Shown here one piece after another: positions 28,060 through 35,817 of a DNA stretch of 64,000 bases. The stretch is taken from contig CAYZZU010000012.1 of the NCBI GenBank assembly GCA_964483105.1, positions 10,275 to 74,274 of the forward strand, given 5' to 3'. The notes beneath the pieces were generated by a model. It did no database searches. It saw only the letters and a program-made list of their open reading frames with translations, and had not been told where the DNA came from. How positions within the stretch are numbered: the stretch's first letter is position 1; every line of letters starts with the position of its first letter. Made by a program: the position numbers and the translations under genes. Source of the DNA: CAYZZU01 sp964483105. GTDB lineage: Bacteria > CG2-30-53-67.

Positions 28060-28641
28060 TTACAAGTTCCTCAAGGTGATGTCTTTCCGGGAAAGGATAT
28101 AGCCGATCAGCCGGTCGACACGTTCGGCCAGGCTCTGCGGGTCCGGTGTTTCTCCTTTGTTGACATAAAGGGCCGGGGCGCATTGGGCCAGTTGTTTTTT
28201 CAGCGCTGGGTCGCACTTCCTTGCGGAAAAGAAGATGATCGGAGTTTTTCCGGGAAGGGCCCTTTTCTGTTCCAGGGCACGCAGGGTCATTGCGGCTTTG
28301 AGGCCGTCCATGACAGGCATCTGCAGGTCCAGGATGACGAGACTGACGGCCTGGCCGGAGGAGATCCGTTTGTTGAATTCCGTCAGAAAAGTCATTCCGT
28401 TTTCGAAGGAGAGGACCTCCCGGGCGAGTTCTCTTTCCTGAAGAAACCGGGTGATCAGGTTTCGGATCAGGCTCGAATCGTCAGCGGTCAGGATGCACTC
28501 CGCCGTCTTCTTTTTCTTCTCCTCCTTGATTTCCAGGACGAAACCGCAGTACAGGCATGTAATCTCCGTGTTTCCCTCACGGTAGATCGTATTGGTCGGA
28601 ACATTCTCACCGCAACAGAGACAATATTGTGTCTCGTCCAT
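28060..28641 (-). CDS. Response regulator with N-terminal zinc ribbon
   Basis: The 193-aa product has two CxxC knuckles in its first 35 residues (C7-x2-C10 and C29-x2-C32), a zinc-ribbon pattern, followed by a receiver domain (about 50-180) with acceptor Asp in VILDLQMPVMDG and Lys in YVNKGE. There is no output domain at the C-terminus. The zinc ribbon could serve as a nucleic-acid or protein-binding output, but that is inference. It sits between grxC and mutY, with no kinase gene next to it, so the partner is unknown. Confidence 0.82.
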   Translation of the reverse strand: MDETQYCLCCGENVPTNTIYREGNTEITCLYCGFVLEIKEEKKKKTAECILTADDSSLIRNLITRFLQERELAREVLSFENGMTFLTEFNKRISSGQAVSLVILDLQMPVMDGLKAAMTLRALEQKRALPGKTPIIFFSARKCDPALKKQLAQCAPALYVNKGETPDPQSLAERVDRLIGYILSRKDITLRNL

Positions 28642-28661
28642 TTCCCGTTTCTACCGGTGGT

Positions 28662-28922
28662 TCAATGAGATTGCAGGATACGGTCCAGTTCTCCGCGGTG
28701 CTCCAGGTTGTATAGTTCGTCGCAACCACCCACCGGGGATCCGCCGATCAGGATCTGGGGCACCGTGATTTTTCCGGTCAGACGGAACATTTCATCGGCG
28801 AGTTCCTGGTTTCCGGAGACGTCAACCTCTTCGTAGGCCACTCCCTTACGGTCCAGGAGTTGTTTCGCCCGGACGCAGTAGGGACACGTTGCGGTTGTAT
28901 AGATCTTCACGCGCACAGTCAT
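28662..28922 (-). CDS. grxC: Glutaredoxin 3-type
   Basis: A standard 86-aa dithiol glutaredoxin. It has the redox motif ATCPYCVRAKQLL (CPYC) near residue 12, the cis-Pro region TVPQILIGG and the GGCDEL turn, which together form the glutathione site of GrxC. Cytosolic disulfide reductant. It lies 20 bases upstream of the zinc-ribbon regulator on the same strand and follows the MBL hydrolase gene after 39 bases, so these genes plus mutY may share a transcript. Confidence 0.94.
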   Translation of the reverse strand: MTVRVKIYTTATCPYCVRAKQLLDRKGVAYEEVDVSGNQELADEMFRLTGKITVPQILIGGSPVGGCDELYNLEHRGELDRILQSH

Positions 28923-28961
28923 ATTGCGAAATTATAATACCCGGAGGTTCCCGGAGTCAAT

Positions 28962-29735
28962 TCAAATGTCCACTTGCATCAGATCCCGCGCGATCCGTAT
29001 GGTCCCGGAATAGGTCCGCCTGCATTGCCGGATCAGATCGGCTCCGTCACATTCCGGATAAAGATGGGTCAGGATCAGTGTCTTCGCCCGTCCCTCTTCC
29101 GCCGCCTTTCCCGCTTCGGAGGGGGTCATGTGTCCCCGGCGTTTCTTTTCGTCCGGGAATGAGCATTCGATGAGCGCGAGATCCGCGTTTTTCACCAGCT
29201 CAACCAGGCCGGCACAGAACTCGGTGTCTCCCGAGTAGGCGAGAACCGATCCCGCGGTGCCGGTGATGCGGAAGCCGATACTTTCCGGGGTGTGCAGAAC
29301 CGGGATCGAAGCGATTCTGAAATTCCCGTCCACGATTTCGTTGTGTGCCATTTCATGGATCTCAATGGGGAAATGGGAAGGCAGGATCCAGTCCCCATGG
29401 ACCTGTTGCAGATTTTTCAGGAGGTTGTGTATTCCTTTGCATCCGTAGAGCCGAAGAGGGGTATTCCGGGACGGGGTAATGTACTTCAGGGCAAAAAGCA
29501 GGGAAACCAGTTCAGCGATATGGTCCGGGTGAAGGTGCGTGATCAGGATCGGACCGATCTCTTCAGGGGAGATCCCGAGGGAGTGAAGTTTGGCCAGGGT
29601 TCCCATCCCCAGGTCCATGATCAGGTTCTGTCCTTCCGTCTGGAGGAGATAACCGGGGCCTCCACGGATCGAAGAGGGGAATCCGGTGCCTGAGCCGAGG
29701 ATCGTCAGTTTCACGGCCTTGTTTTTCTCCATCAT
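28962..29735 (-). CDS. RNase Z-like metallo-beta-lactamase fold hydrolase
   Basis: The 257-aa product has the metallo-beta-lactamase motif LITHLHPDHIAEL (HxHxDH) and SGDTEF, followed by ILTHLYPECDG, as in the ElaC/RNase Z branch. True tRNase Z proteins are usually larger (about 305) and carry an exosite arm that I do not see here, so a phosphodiesterase or RNase Z-related hydrolase is the safe call. The N-terminus is VKLTILGSGTGFPSSIRG, typical for the group. First gene of a minus-strand run with grxC, the zinc-ribbon regulator and mutY. Repeat copy B begins 46 bases upstream. Confidence 0.85.
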   Translation of the reverse strand: MMEKNKAVKLTILGSGTGFPSSIRGGPGYLLQTEGQNLIMDLGMGTLAKLHSLGISPEEIGPILITHLHPDHIAELVSLLFALKYITPSRNTPLRLYGCKGIHNLLKNLQQVHGDWILPSHFPIEIHEMAHNEIVDGNFRIASIPVLHTPESIGFRITGTAGSVLAYSGDTEFCAGLVELVKNADLALIECSFPDEKKRRGHMTPSEAGKAAEEGRAKTLILTHLYPECDGADLIRQCRRTYSGTIRIARDLMQVDI

Positions 29736-29780
29736 CGATTTGAAAGAGTCATCTTCACCATAGAAGATCTTTCCCTGGAT

Positions 29781-29870
29781 GTCAACGGCACACCCAAATC
29801 CAGCTATAGAAATGTTCAGATCGTTTGGTTGATGTTCGCCTGCGTGACAGGGGGGATGCTCCCCCTGCGG
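29781..29870 (+). repeat. Dispersed intergenic element, copy B (rearranged)
   Basis: About 90 bp. The left half (GTCAA ... CCCAAATCCAGCTATAGAAA, then TGTTCAGATCGTTTGGTTGA) follows copies A and C in the forward orientation. The right half (CTGCGTGACAGGGGGG followed by CTCCCCCTGCGG) matches the hairpin half of copy C read on the plus strand, that is, in the opposite orientation. The middle segment with CCTTTTCTCCACG is missing. This is a visible inversion of the hairpin module within the element. Confidence 0.7.
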
Positions 29871-29886
29871 GGGATTCGGGTTTGGC

Positions 29887-29919
29887 TATCCTGTCGATCC
29901 GGTTCATCCTGTCAAAAAG
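29887..29919 (+). repeat. TCCTGTC-type interspersed motif
   Basis: TATCCTGTCGATCC followed by GGTTCATCCTGTCAAAAAG is a near tandem of the ATCCTGTC/ATCCTGTTC words that recur in the intergenic DNA of many bacteria. No second copy was noticed in this window, and the function is unknown. Confidence 0.5.
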
Positions 29920-30039
29920 GTTTGGTTGTGGAGATCGCATCACTCTTCTTGGTTTTTGGTTTGAGGGGGCAAGGAAGAAGGAGAGCGCCGCAGAAGAATG
30001 AAAAAATATTACATGATAATAAAAAAAATAAAAAAACAT

Positions 30040-30068
30040 TTGACAAGCATGACCCGTCGTGGTACGTT
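30040..30068 (+). promoter_or_regulatory. Candidate sigma-70 promoter of the microcompartment operon
   Basis: A perfect -35 (TTGACA, 30040-30045), a 17-base spacer and a weaker -10 (TACGTT, 30063-30068) lie just before the rpiR gene. The preceding 40 bases are almost pure A/T, like an UP element. A start near 30075 would leave a leader of only about ten bases before ATG 30086, which is short, so I rate this as likely but not certain. The leader still includes the AGAGGGGGAG ribosome site. Confidence 0.55.
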
Positions 30069-30085
30069 GATGCAGAGGGGGAGCC

Positions 30086-30970
30086 ATGCGAAAGAAAGTG
30101 AGGAAGAAGCCGGTGCGAGGGGAAGAGGCTTCGGGGTGCCTGGTCCGGATGCGGGGGGTTCTGCCGTCCCTCCACAGGGCGGAGAAAAAAGTGGCGGACT
30201 ACATCCTGTCCCATGCGGGTGAGATCATGCATCTGACCGTCAGTGAGGTGGCCGTGGGCGCAGGCGCTTCGGAGGCCACGGTGGTCCGGTTCTGCAGGAC
30301 GCTGGGGTACCGGGGGTATCAAGATCTCAAACTCAGTCTGGTCCGGGAGTCTGCTCCCGCGGTGAAGAGCATCGATGCGGAGCTTTCGACCTCTGACGAT
30401 GTCTCCACGATCTGCCGGAAGGTCTTTCTGAACAATATCCGGACCCTGGAGGATACTCTGAAGATCCTGGATGTCGGAGAGGTGGAACGTGCCGCGGAAT
30501 GTCTTCTCAAGGCCCGCAAGGTGTTGCTGATCGGTGTGGGAACTTCCTCTCCCTACGTCTATGATGCCTACAACAAGCTCTTTCGGCTGGGGATCGAATG
30601 TGATTGGCAGACCGACAGTCATCTTCAGGTGATGGCGGCATCCCTTCTGAAACGGGGGGATGTGGTGCTGGCGATTTCTCATTCGGGGAGCACCAAAGAC
30701 CCGATTGAGACGGTCGGAATCGCGAAGAAGGCGGGAGCCGTGGCGATCTGCATTACCAACAACTCGCTGTCACCTCTGGCCCAGGCTGCGGATATCCGTC
30801 TGTATACGGCCTCCGGGGAGACCCACTACCGGGCTGAGGCGCTTTCTTCACGGATCGCCCAGGTGAGTATCATCGACGTCCTGCATATGATCCTGGCCCT
30901 CAGGAACACCCGGAGGACGCTTGCGAATATGAAGAAGATAGAGGAGGCAATCGTCATCAAACAATATTGA
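30086..30970 (+). CDS. RpiR-family transcriptional regulator
   Basis: RpiR proteins sense sugar phosphates through a SIS domain. The 294-aa product has an N-terminal helix-turn-helix (about residues 15-85; VSEVAVGAGASEATVVRFCR) and a C-terminal SIS domain (about 135-260) with the phosphate-binding AISHSGSTKDPIETV. It is first in the microcompartment operon, with the shell gene starting 50 bases downstream. A sugar-phosphate sensor fits an aldolase-type metabolosome. Whether it represses or activates cannot be seen. Confidence 0.92.
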   Translation: MRKKVRKKPVRGEEASGCLVRMRGVLPSLHRAEKKVADYILSHAGEIMHLTVSEVAVGAGASEATVVRFCRTLGYRGYQDLKLSLVRESAPAVKSIDAELSTSDDVSTICRKVFLNNIRTLEDTLKILDVGEVERAAECLLKARKVLLIGVGTSSPYVYDAYNKLFRLGIECDWQTDSHLQVMAASLLKRGDVVLAISHSGSTKDPIETVGIAKKAGAVAICITNNSLSPLAQAADIRLYTASGETHYRAEALSSRIAQVSIIDVLHMILALRNTRRTLANMKKIEEAIVIKQY

Positions 30971-31020
30971 CGGTTTCGTAAAAAGTCCATCCGCTGCCAA
31001 TGATCAGGGGGGCCGGTAGA

Positions 31021-31644
31021 ATGATTGATCTTCGAACCTTTATTTTTATGGATAGCCTGCAGCCGCAGATTGCCTGCTTCATCGGTTCTTCGGCCAAGGG
31101 GTTTCTCCCGCTGTCCGGAGATGCCTCTCTCTTTGTGGAGATCGCGCCGGGGATTGCCATCAACAAGATTACCGATGTGGCCCTGAAGGCGACGCGCGTC
31201 CGTCCCGCTGTTCAGATCGTGGAGCGGGCCTTCGGGGTGCTGGAGGTGCATGCCGAATCTCAGGGGCAGGTGAGGAGGGCCGGGGAAGCCATTCTGAATG
31301 AGTTGGGGTTCCGCGAGGAGGACCGTTTCCGGCCGAAGATCGTTTCGACCCAGATTATCCGGAAGGTGGATGCTCATCAGGCGCAACTGATCAACCGGAA
31401 TCGGAGGGGATCGATGTTGATTCCGGATCAGACCCTTTTCGTGATGGAAACCTGGCCGGCCGGTTATGCCATCTATGCGGCCAACGAAGCGGAGAAGGCG
31501 GCCGAGATCACGATCGTGGAGGTCCGGCCCTTTGGTGCCTACGGACGGATCTATCTCGGTGGCGAAGAGGCCGATATCATGGTCGGAAGCGAGGCTGCGG
31601 TTCGAGCGGTGGAGGAAATATCGGGAACCGAAAAGGAACAATAA
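31021..31644 (+). CDS. BMC-T shell protein (tandem BMC domains)
   Basis: BMC-T subunits are two fused BMC domains that form pseudohexameric trimer tiles, some with gated pores. From MIDLRTFIF the product is 207 aa: domain 1 about residues 15-100 (ALKATRVRPAVQIVERAFGV) and domain 2 about 115-200 (YAIYAANEAEKAAEITIVEV). It has no [Fe-S] cysteine like the later PduT-like protein. The start at base 31021 is preceded by a GGGGGG ribosome site; the earlier Met at 31000 is weaker. It opens the shell gene group. Confidence 0.88.
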   Translation: MIDLRTFIFMDSLQPQIACFIGSSAKGFLPLSGDASLFVEIAPGIAINKITDVALKATRVRPAVQIVERAFGVLEVHAESQGQVRRAGEAILNELGFREEDRFRPKIVSTQIIRKVDAHQAQLINRNRRGSMLIPDQTLFVMETWPAGYAIYAANEAEKAAEITIVEVRPFGAYGRIYLGGEEADIMVGSEAAVRAVEEISGTEKEQ

Positions 31645-31688
31645 TCATGCCGCCGGACTCAGGGCGGCAAGCTGCGAAGGAGAGTGTG

Positions 31689-31976
31689 ATGGCTGAGGCG
31701 TTGGGTATGATCGAAACAAAGGGGTTCGCCGCCATGGTGGAGGCCTCCGATGCGATGGTCAAGGCGGCCAAGGTGGAGTTGGTCAGCTACGAGAAGATCG
31801 GAGGCGGCTATGTGACGGCGATCGTACGCGGGGATGTGGCGGCGGTCAAGGCTGCCACCGAGGCGGGCGCGCGGGGCGCCGAAAGGGTCGGTGACCTGGT
31901 GGCGGTCCATGTGATTCCGAGACCGCATGAGAATATCGACCGCACCCTGCCTCTGGGGAGACAGTCTCAGGAGTAA
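31689..31976 (+). CDS. BMC-H hexameric shell protein
   Basis: This is the only single-domain BMC-H protein in the window and would be the bulk facet tile. The 95-aa product begins MAEALGMIETKGFAAMVEA, the classic PduA/CcmK start, and has the pore-loop segment KIGGGYVTAIV (near 35-45) and the GDVAAVKAATEAGA helix. A short C-terminal tail (RTLPLGRQSQE) is probably flexible. The ATG has a good site (GAAGGAGAGTGTG). The longer in-frame Met 14 codons upstream gives a non-BMC extension, so I reject it. Confidence 0.95.
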   Translation: MAEALGMIETKGFAAMVEASDAMVKAAKVELVSYEKIGGGYVTAIVRGDVAAVKAATEAGARGAERVGDLVAVHVIPRPHENIDRTLPLGRQSQE

Positions 31977-31987
31977 TCCCTGTCACG

Positions 31988-32092
31988 ATGTCTGTAAGGG
32001 GGAGTGCGGGCCCCGCCGGGGCCGAAACGCGCCGTTCGGTCCGGAGCCGGAAACCGGTGAAATGGGAGGTCTTTTTGACCGGGGGGATGTGA
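31988..32092 (+). CDS. Possible 34-aa ORF coupled to the first BMC-P gene
   Basis: An ATG opens a 34-codon frame whose stop TGA shares its last base with the BMC-P ATG (TGATG), an arrangement seen in translational coupling. The peptide is basic (RSVRSRKPVKWEVFL near its end). A CAGGAG element is 14 bases upstream, a bit far. A small hairpin (GGCCCC...GGGGCC, 32009-32023) lies inside it. It may instead be an untranslated processing spacer that lets BMC-H be made in excess. Confidence 0.25.
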   Translation: MSVRGSAGPAGAETRRSVRSRKPVKWEVFLTGGM

Positions 32093-32385
32093 TGTATTTC
32101 GGGAAGATCGTCGGAACGGTAGTCTCTACGCGGAAAGACAAGGGCCTTGTGGGATTGACCTTGTTCGTTGTGCGGCAGATGGATATGGAAGGGGGGTTTA
32201 CCGGGGCCTATGTTGTGGCCTCCGACTCCGTGGGTGCCGGTGTCGGCGAAGTGGTCCTCTATGCCACCGGGAGTTCGGCCCGGCAGACCGAGGACACCCG
32301 GGACCGGCCCAATGACGCCGTGATCATGGCCATTGTGGATACCTGGGAGGTCGGCGGTCGGACTATCTTCCAGAAGAACGAGTAA
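32092..32385 (+). CDS. BMC-P pentameric vertex protein 1 (EutN/CcmL family)
   Basis: EutN/CcmL proteins cap the twelve vertices of a microcompartment. The 97-aa product from MYFGKIVGTVVSTRKDKGLV shows the family start, the VVASDSVGAGVGEVVL core strand and the ATGSSAR glycine turn. Start chosen at 32092; the longer frame is not EutN-like. It is one of three BMC-P genes here, a number seen in microcompartment types with aldolases (for example Planctomycete and Haliangium types). Confidence 0.93.
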   Translation: MYFGKIVGTVVSTRKDKGLVGLTLFVVRQMDMEGGFTGAYVVASDSVGAGVGEVVLYATGSSARQTEDTRDRPNDAVIMAIVDTWEVGGRTIFQKNE

Positions 32386-32397
32386 TTCGAGGGATTC

Positions 32398-33852
32398 ATG
32401 CAATGGACTGAAGACCGGATCGCCTCCCTGGTCGACCGGGTGATCATATCGCTGAAAGAAGAGGGGGTTCTTCCCGAGTCTGGGCGGCCGTCTCTCCCGT
32501 CCGGCGGGGAAATCGCCGATTCCGGGGTCGGAGTCTTCCCGGATATGGACACGGCCCTGAAGGCCGCGCAACAGGCCTTTGAGGAATTCAGCCGGATCCC
32601 GATCGAGGCCCGGAAGGGAATCATCCGGGCCATGCGGGAGGCGGCTCTCGGGGAGGCGGTCTCCCTCGCCGAACTGGCCCGGGAGGAGACCGGTCTGGGC
32701 AGGGCCTCCGACAAGGCGGAAAAGAACCGGCTGGTCGCCGAGAAGACCCCGGGGGTGGAGGAGTTGCTTCCGGAGGCTTGGTCCGGCGATCACGGTCTGA
32801 CCCTGACGGAGCGGGCCCCCTTCGGGGTGATCGGGGCCGTCACCCCGGTGACCAATCCCTCCTCCACCATCATCTGCAACAGCATCGGAATGGTGGCGGG
32901 AGGCAATGCCGTGGTGTTCAATCCACATCCCACGGCCCGCAGGACGTCGATCGCCACCCTCACACTCCTGAACCGGGCGATCGCCTCGGCGGGCGGGCCC
33001 GAAACGCTCCTCTGTACGGTGAGACAGCCTACGATCGAGACCGCGGTGGAGTTGATGCATCACCGGGGGATCCGCCTTCTTGTGGTGACCGGAGGTCCGG
33101 GTGTGGTCCGGGCGGCCTTGAACAGCGGGAAAAAAGTGATCGCCGCGGGCCCCGGAAATCCGCCGGTCGTGGTGGACGAAACCGCCGACCTGGCCCGGGC
33201 GGCGCGGGATATTGTTCAGGGGGGATCCTTCGACAACAACCTGGTCTGTATCCTGGAAAAGGTGATTATCGTGGTGGAAGAGGTTGCCGATGAACTGAAA
33301 CGGGAGCTTGGCCGTCATTATGCCGTGGAGGTCCGGGGATCTTCGGCGCGCCGGTTGATCAGGAGAATCATCGCCGAGACCCGGGGGCCGAGAAAACGCG
33401 GTATTCCCGACAAGGCGTTCGTGGGAAAGGATGCCGCCTGGATCCTGCAGGAAGTGCTGGACCGGGAGGTGGATCCGGAGACCCGGATGGTCGTGATCGA
33501 GGTCGACCGGGAGAACCCGCTCGTCTGGACGGAGCAATTGATGCCGGTTCTTCCCCTGGTCCGTGTTCCGAACGTGGAGGAGGCCATCGCCTTCGCGAAA
33601 GAGGTCGAAGAGGGGTGCGGACATACCGCGTCGATGCATTCGAGGAATATCGAAAACCTGAGCCGGATGGCCCGCATGATCAACACCTCGATCTTTGTGA
33701 AGAACGGCCCCACACTGGCCGGTTTGGGCTACGGGGGAGAGGGGTTCACCTCTTTTACCATTGCGAGTCCCACCGGTGAGGGGCTGACCTCGGCGATTCA
33801 TTTTACGCGGAAACGGCGTTGCGTGATCGTTGATTCCTTCCGGATCGTTTGA
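32398..33852 (+). CDS. CoA-acylating aldehyde dehydrogenase (PduP/EutE-like)
   Basis: The enzyme oxidises an aldehyde to acyl-CoA with NAD+ inside the shell. The 484-aa product has catalytic Cys284 in the motif GGSFDNNLVCILEK, a cofactor-binding segment TPVTNPSSTII (about 149-159) and the GPGNPPVVVDE loop, all of PduP type. Residues 1-21 (EDRIASLVDRVIISLKEEG) form an amphipathic helix ahead of a Pro/Ser-rich linker, typical of an N-terminal encapsulation peptide. It starts 12 bases after BMC-P1. The aldehyde substrate is inferred from the aldolase at the operon end, probably lactaldehyde or a similar short aldehyde. Confidence 0.94.
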   Translation: MQWTEDRIASLVDRVIISLKEEGVLPESGRPSLPSGGEIADSGVGVFPDMDTALKAAQQAFEEFSRIPIEARKGIIRAMREAALGEAVSLAELAREETGLGRASDKAEKNRLVAEKTPGVEELLPEAWSGDHGLTLTERAPFGVIGAVTPVTNPSSTIICNSIGMVAGGNAVVFNPHPTARRTSIATLTLLNRAIASAGGPETLLCTVRQPTIETAVELMHHRGIRLLVVTGGPGVVRAALNSGKKVIAAGPGNPPVVVDETADLARAARDIVQGGSFDNNLVCILEKVIIVVEEVADELKRELGRHYAVEVRGSSARRLIRRIIAETRGPRKRGIPDKAFVGKDAAWILQEVLDREVDPETRMVVIEVDRENPLVWTEQLMPVLPLVRVPNVEEAIAFAKEVEEGCGHTASMHSRNIENLSRMARMINTSIFVKNGPTLAGLGYGGEGFTSFTIASPTGEGLTSAIHFTRKRRCVIVDSFRIV

Positions 33853-33879
33853 ACCGGGAGATCCGAAAGAGGCGTGTTG

Positions 33880-35196
33880 ATGAGTAGTCTGGTCGATCAG
33901 GTCCGGGATGCGGGAGTGGTCGGGGCCGGCGGCGCGGGATTTCCCACGCATGTCAAGATCTCCGGGAACGCGGGGGTTGTGATTGCCAATGGGGCCGAGT
34001 GCGAACCCCTGCTTCGGGTGGACCGGCAGATCATGGACCGGTACGCGGGAGATGTGGTCCGGGGACTTTTACGGGTGATGGAGGCCGTGGGGGCGGGGGA
34101 AGGGGTCATCGCCTTAAAAGAGAAGTACCGTCAGGCGACGGCGTCACTGGAGAAGGAGATCGCGGGGATTTCCGGGGTCCGGCTCCATCTCCTGGAAAAC
34201 TTCTATCCGGCGGGAGATGAACAGGTCCTGATACAACAGGTGACCGGGAAGGTGGTGCCGGAGGGGGGGATTCCTCTCGATGTCGGCGTCCTGGTCCAGA
34301 ATGTTGCGACACTGCGGAATATTGAATGGGCCGCGCGGGGCATCCCGGTCACGGAAAAGATCGTCACGGTGACCGGGGCGGTACCACGCCCCGCGACCGT
34401 CAGCGTTCCGATCGGGACCCCTGTTTCGGAATTGATCCGGGACCGCGGCGGGGCGGAACCGGAGAAGTTCGAGGTGATCCTGGGGGGACCGGTGATGGGG
34501 CGGCTTGCCGGCGTCGACGACACGATCGGCAAGACCACTGGAGCCGTGATTGTACTCCCCGCGGATCATCCGGTGGTGCTTTCCCGGAAAATCAATCTTT
34601 CGGTTCAGGTACGAAGGGCGCGGTCGGTCTGCGACCAGTGTCTCGCCTGCACGGAGAGGTGCCCCCGGTTCCTGCTTGGACACGAAATCGAGCCCCACCG
34701 GATGATGCGCGCCGTAATGCACGACCTGGAGACACCTACCGGGGCGATCACCCAGGCCTATCTCTGCTGCGGCTGTAGGCTCTGCGAGTATGCCTGTCCG
34801 GTTCTGCTTTCGCCGGTCAGTCTTTTCTCCGAGATCCGGAGGAGACTGGCGGAAAAAAAAGTGCTCAATCCACACCGCCGGAAGGACTGCGTTCCTCATG
34901 AATGGATGGAGATGCGCCGGGTTCCGGTGGACCGGCTGCTTCAATCCCTGCATCTTGAGGAATACGACCGGGAGGCACCGCTTTCGGAAGCGGGTTTTCA
35001 GCCCCGGCGGGTGTCGATTTCCCTTCAGCAGCACATCGGGGCTCCGGCCATCCCGGCGGTTGACGAGGGGGATCGCGTCCGGCGGGGGGACCGGATCGCC
35101 GAAATCCCGGAAGGGAGATTGGGGGCGACGCTTCATGCCTCCATCGATGGCACGGTGCGGCGGGTACGGGAACGGATTGTGATTGAGAAGGGGTAG
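33880..35196 (+). CDS. pduS: PduS-like flavo-Fe-S oxidoreductase (RnfC family)
   Basis: PduS is a cobalamin reductase or NADH-linked electron carrier of microcompartments. From MSSLVDQVRDAGVVGAG the product is 438 aa: a Gly-rich NADH/FMN loop AGVVGAGGAGFPTHVK (residues 10-26), an SLBB-like middle, two ferredoxin-like clusters (CDQCLACTERCPRF near 250; CCGCRLCEYACP near 293) and a C-terminal biotin-lipoyl-like hairpin domain (about 380-430) that includes DEGDRVRRGDRIAEIPEG. The nearer ATG 33880 has a better site than the GTG two codons upstream. No B12-dependent diol dehydratase is present, so recycling of NADH is the better guess. Confidence 0.9.
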   Translation: MSSLVDQVRDAGVVGAGGAGFPTHVKISGNAGVVIANGAECEPLLRVDRQIMDRYAGDVVRGLLRVMEAVGAGEGVIALKEKYRQATASLEKEIAGISGVRLHLLENFYPAGDEQVLIQQVTGKVVPEGGIPLDVGVLVQNVATLRNIEWAARGIPVTEKIVTVTGAVPRPATVSVPIGTPVSELIRDRGGAEPEKFEVILGGPVMGRLAGVDDTIGKTTGAVIVLPADHPVVLSRKINLSVQVRRARSVCDQCLACTERCPRFLLGHEIEPHRMMRAVMHDLETPTGAITQAYLCCGCRLCEYACPVLLSPVSLFSEIRRRLAEKKVLNPHRRKDCVPHEWMEMRRVPVDRLLQSLHLEEYDREAPLSEAGFQPRRVSISLQQHIGAPAIPAVDEGDRVRRGDRIAEIPEGRLGATLHASIDGTVRRVRERIVIEKG

Positions 35197-35234
35197 CCCT
35201 TCGGGAGCGGGAAGAGGGTCAAGGTGGAGGGAAG

Positions 35235-35798
35235 ATGAGTCCTGTTGGTTCGGAGCCTGCGCTCGGGCTCATTGAGTTTAACAGCATTGCCCAGGGGATT
35301 CATGCCTCGGACGAGATGATCAAGAAAGCTCCGATCCGGATGATTGAGAGCCGGACCGTCTGTCCGGGGAAGTATATCGCCCTGATTGTGGGTGATGAGG
35401 CCTCGGTAGAGGACTCCGTCCGGATCGGTCTGGAAGTGGGGGGACATTCGGTCGTGGATCAGCTCTTTCTTCCGAATCTCCATCCGCAGGTCACCCCGGC
35501 CATTACGGGGACCACGGAGATCTCCGGGATCATCGCCCTGGGGGTGATCGAGACCTTTTCCGTTGCCGGAGCCGTTCTCTCGGCCGACACAGCCGTCAAG
35601 GCGGCCGGGATCCGGCTGATCGAAATCCGTCTGGCCAACGGCCTCGGTGGTAAGTCCTTTTTCACATTGACCGGAGAGTTGCCTGACGTTCTCGCCGCCG
35701 TTGAGGCGGGAACCGGGATCATCCGGGAGGAGGGTCTCCTCGTGAACCAGGTGGTTTTGCCTAAACCGCATGGGGAGTTGACGAAGTTTCTGGTTTGA
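35235..35798 (+). CDS. PduT-like BMC-T protein with candidate Fe-S pore cysteine
   Basis: A 187-aa tandem BMC protein: domain 1 residues 8-85 and domain 2 about 100-180. In domain 1 the sequence SRTVCPGKYIALI puts Cys43 at the position where PduT holds a pore [4Fe-4S] cluster (CPGK motif). Proximity to the PduS-like gene (39 bases after its stop) fits the known PduS-PduT partnership for electron transfer through the shell. The second domain (GIIALGVIETFSVAGAVLSA) is a normal BMC fold. Cluster binding is inferred from the motif. Confidence 0.9.
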   Translation: MSPVGSEPALGLIEFNSIAQGIHASDEMIKKAPIRMIESRTVCPGKYIALIVGDEASVEDSVRIGLEVGGHSVVDQLFLPNLHPQVTPAITGTTEISGIIALGVIETFSVAGAVLSADTAVKAAGIRLIEIRLANGLGGKSFFTLTGELPDVLAAVEAGTGIIREEGLLVNQVVLPKPHGELTKFLV

Positions 35799-35817
35799 GA
35801 ATCAGGAGTCGGGAGCC

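Noticed and set aside
26279..28216. 645-codon minus-strand frame over cobB and mutY
   Set aside because: Low-complexity Arg/Pro/Gly composition and overlap of mutY, whose Fe-S and HhH motifs are clear on another frame.
31846..33951. 701-codon minus-strand frame over the BMC-H, BMC-P and aldehyde dehydrogenase genes
   Set aside because: Antisense shadow caused by the G/C-rich third positions of real BMC genes; composition is Arg/Gly/His/Pro-rich with no domain, and the plus-strand genes are certain.
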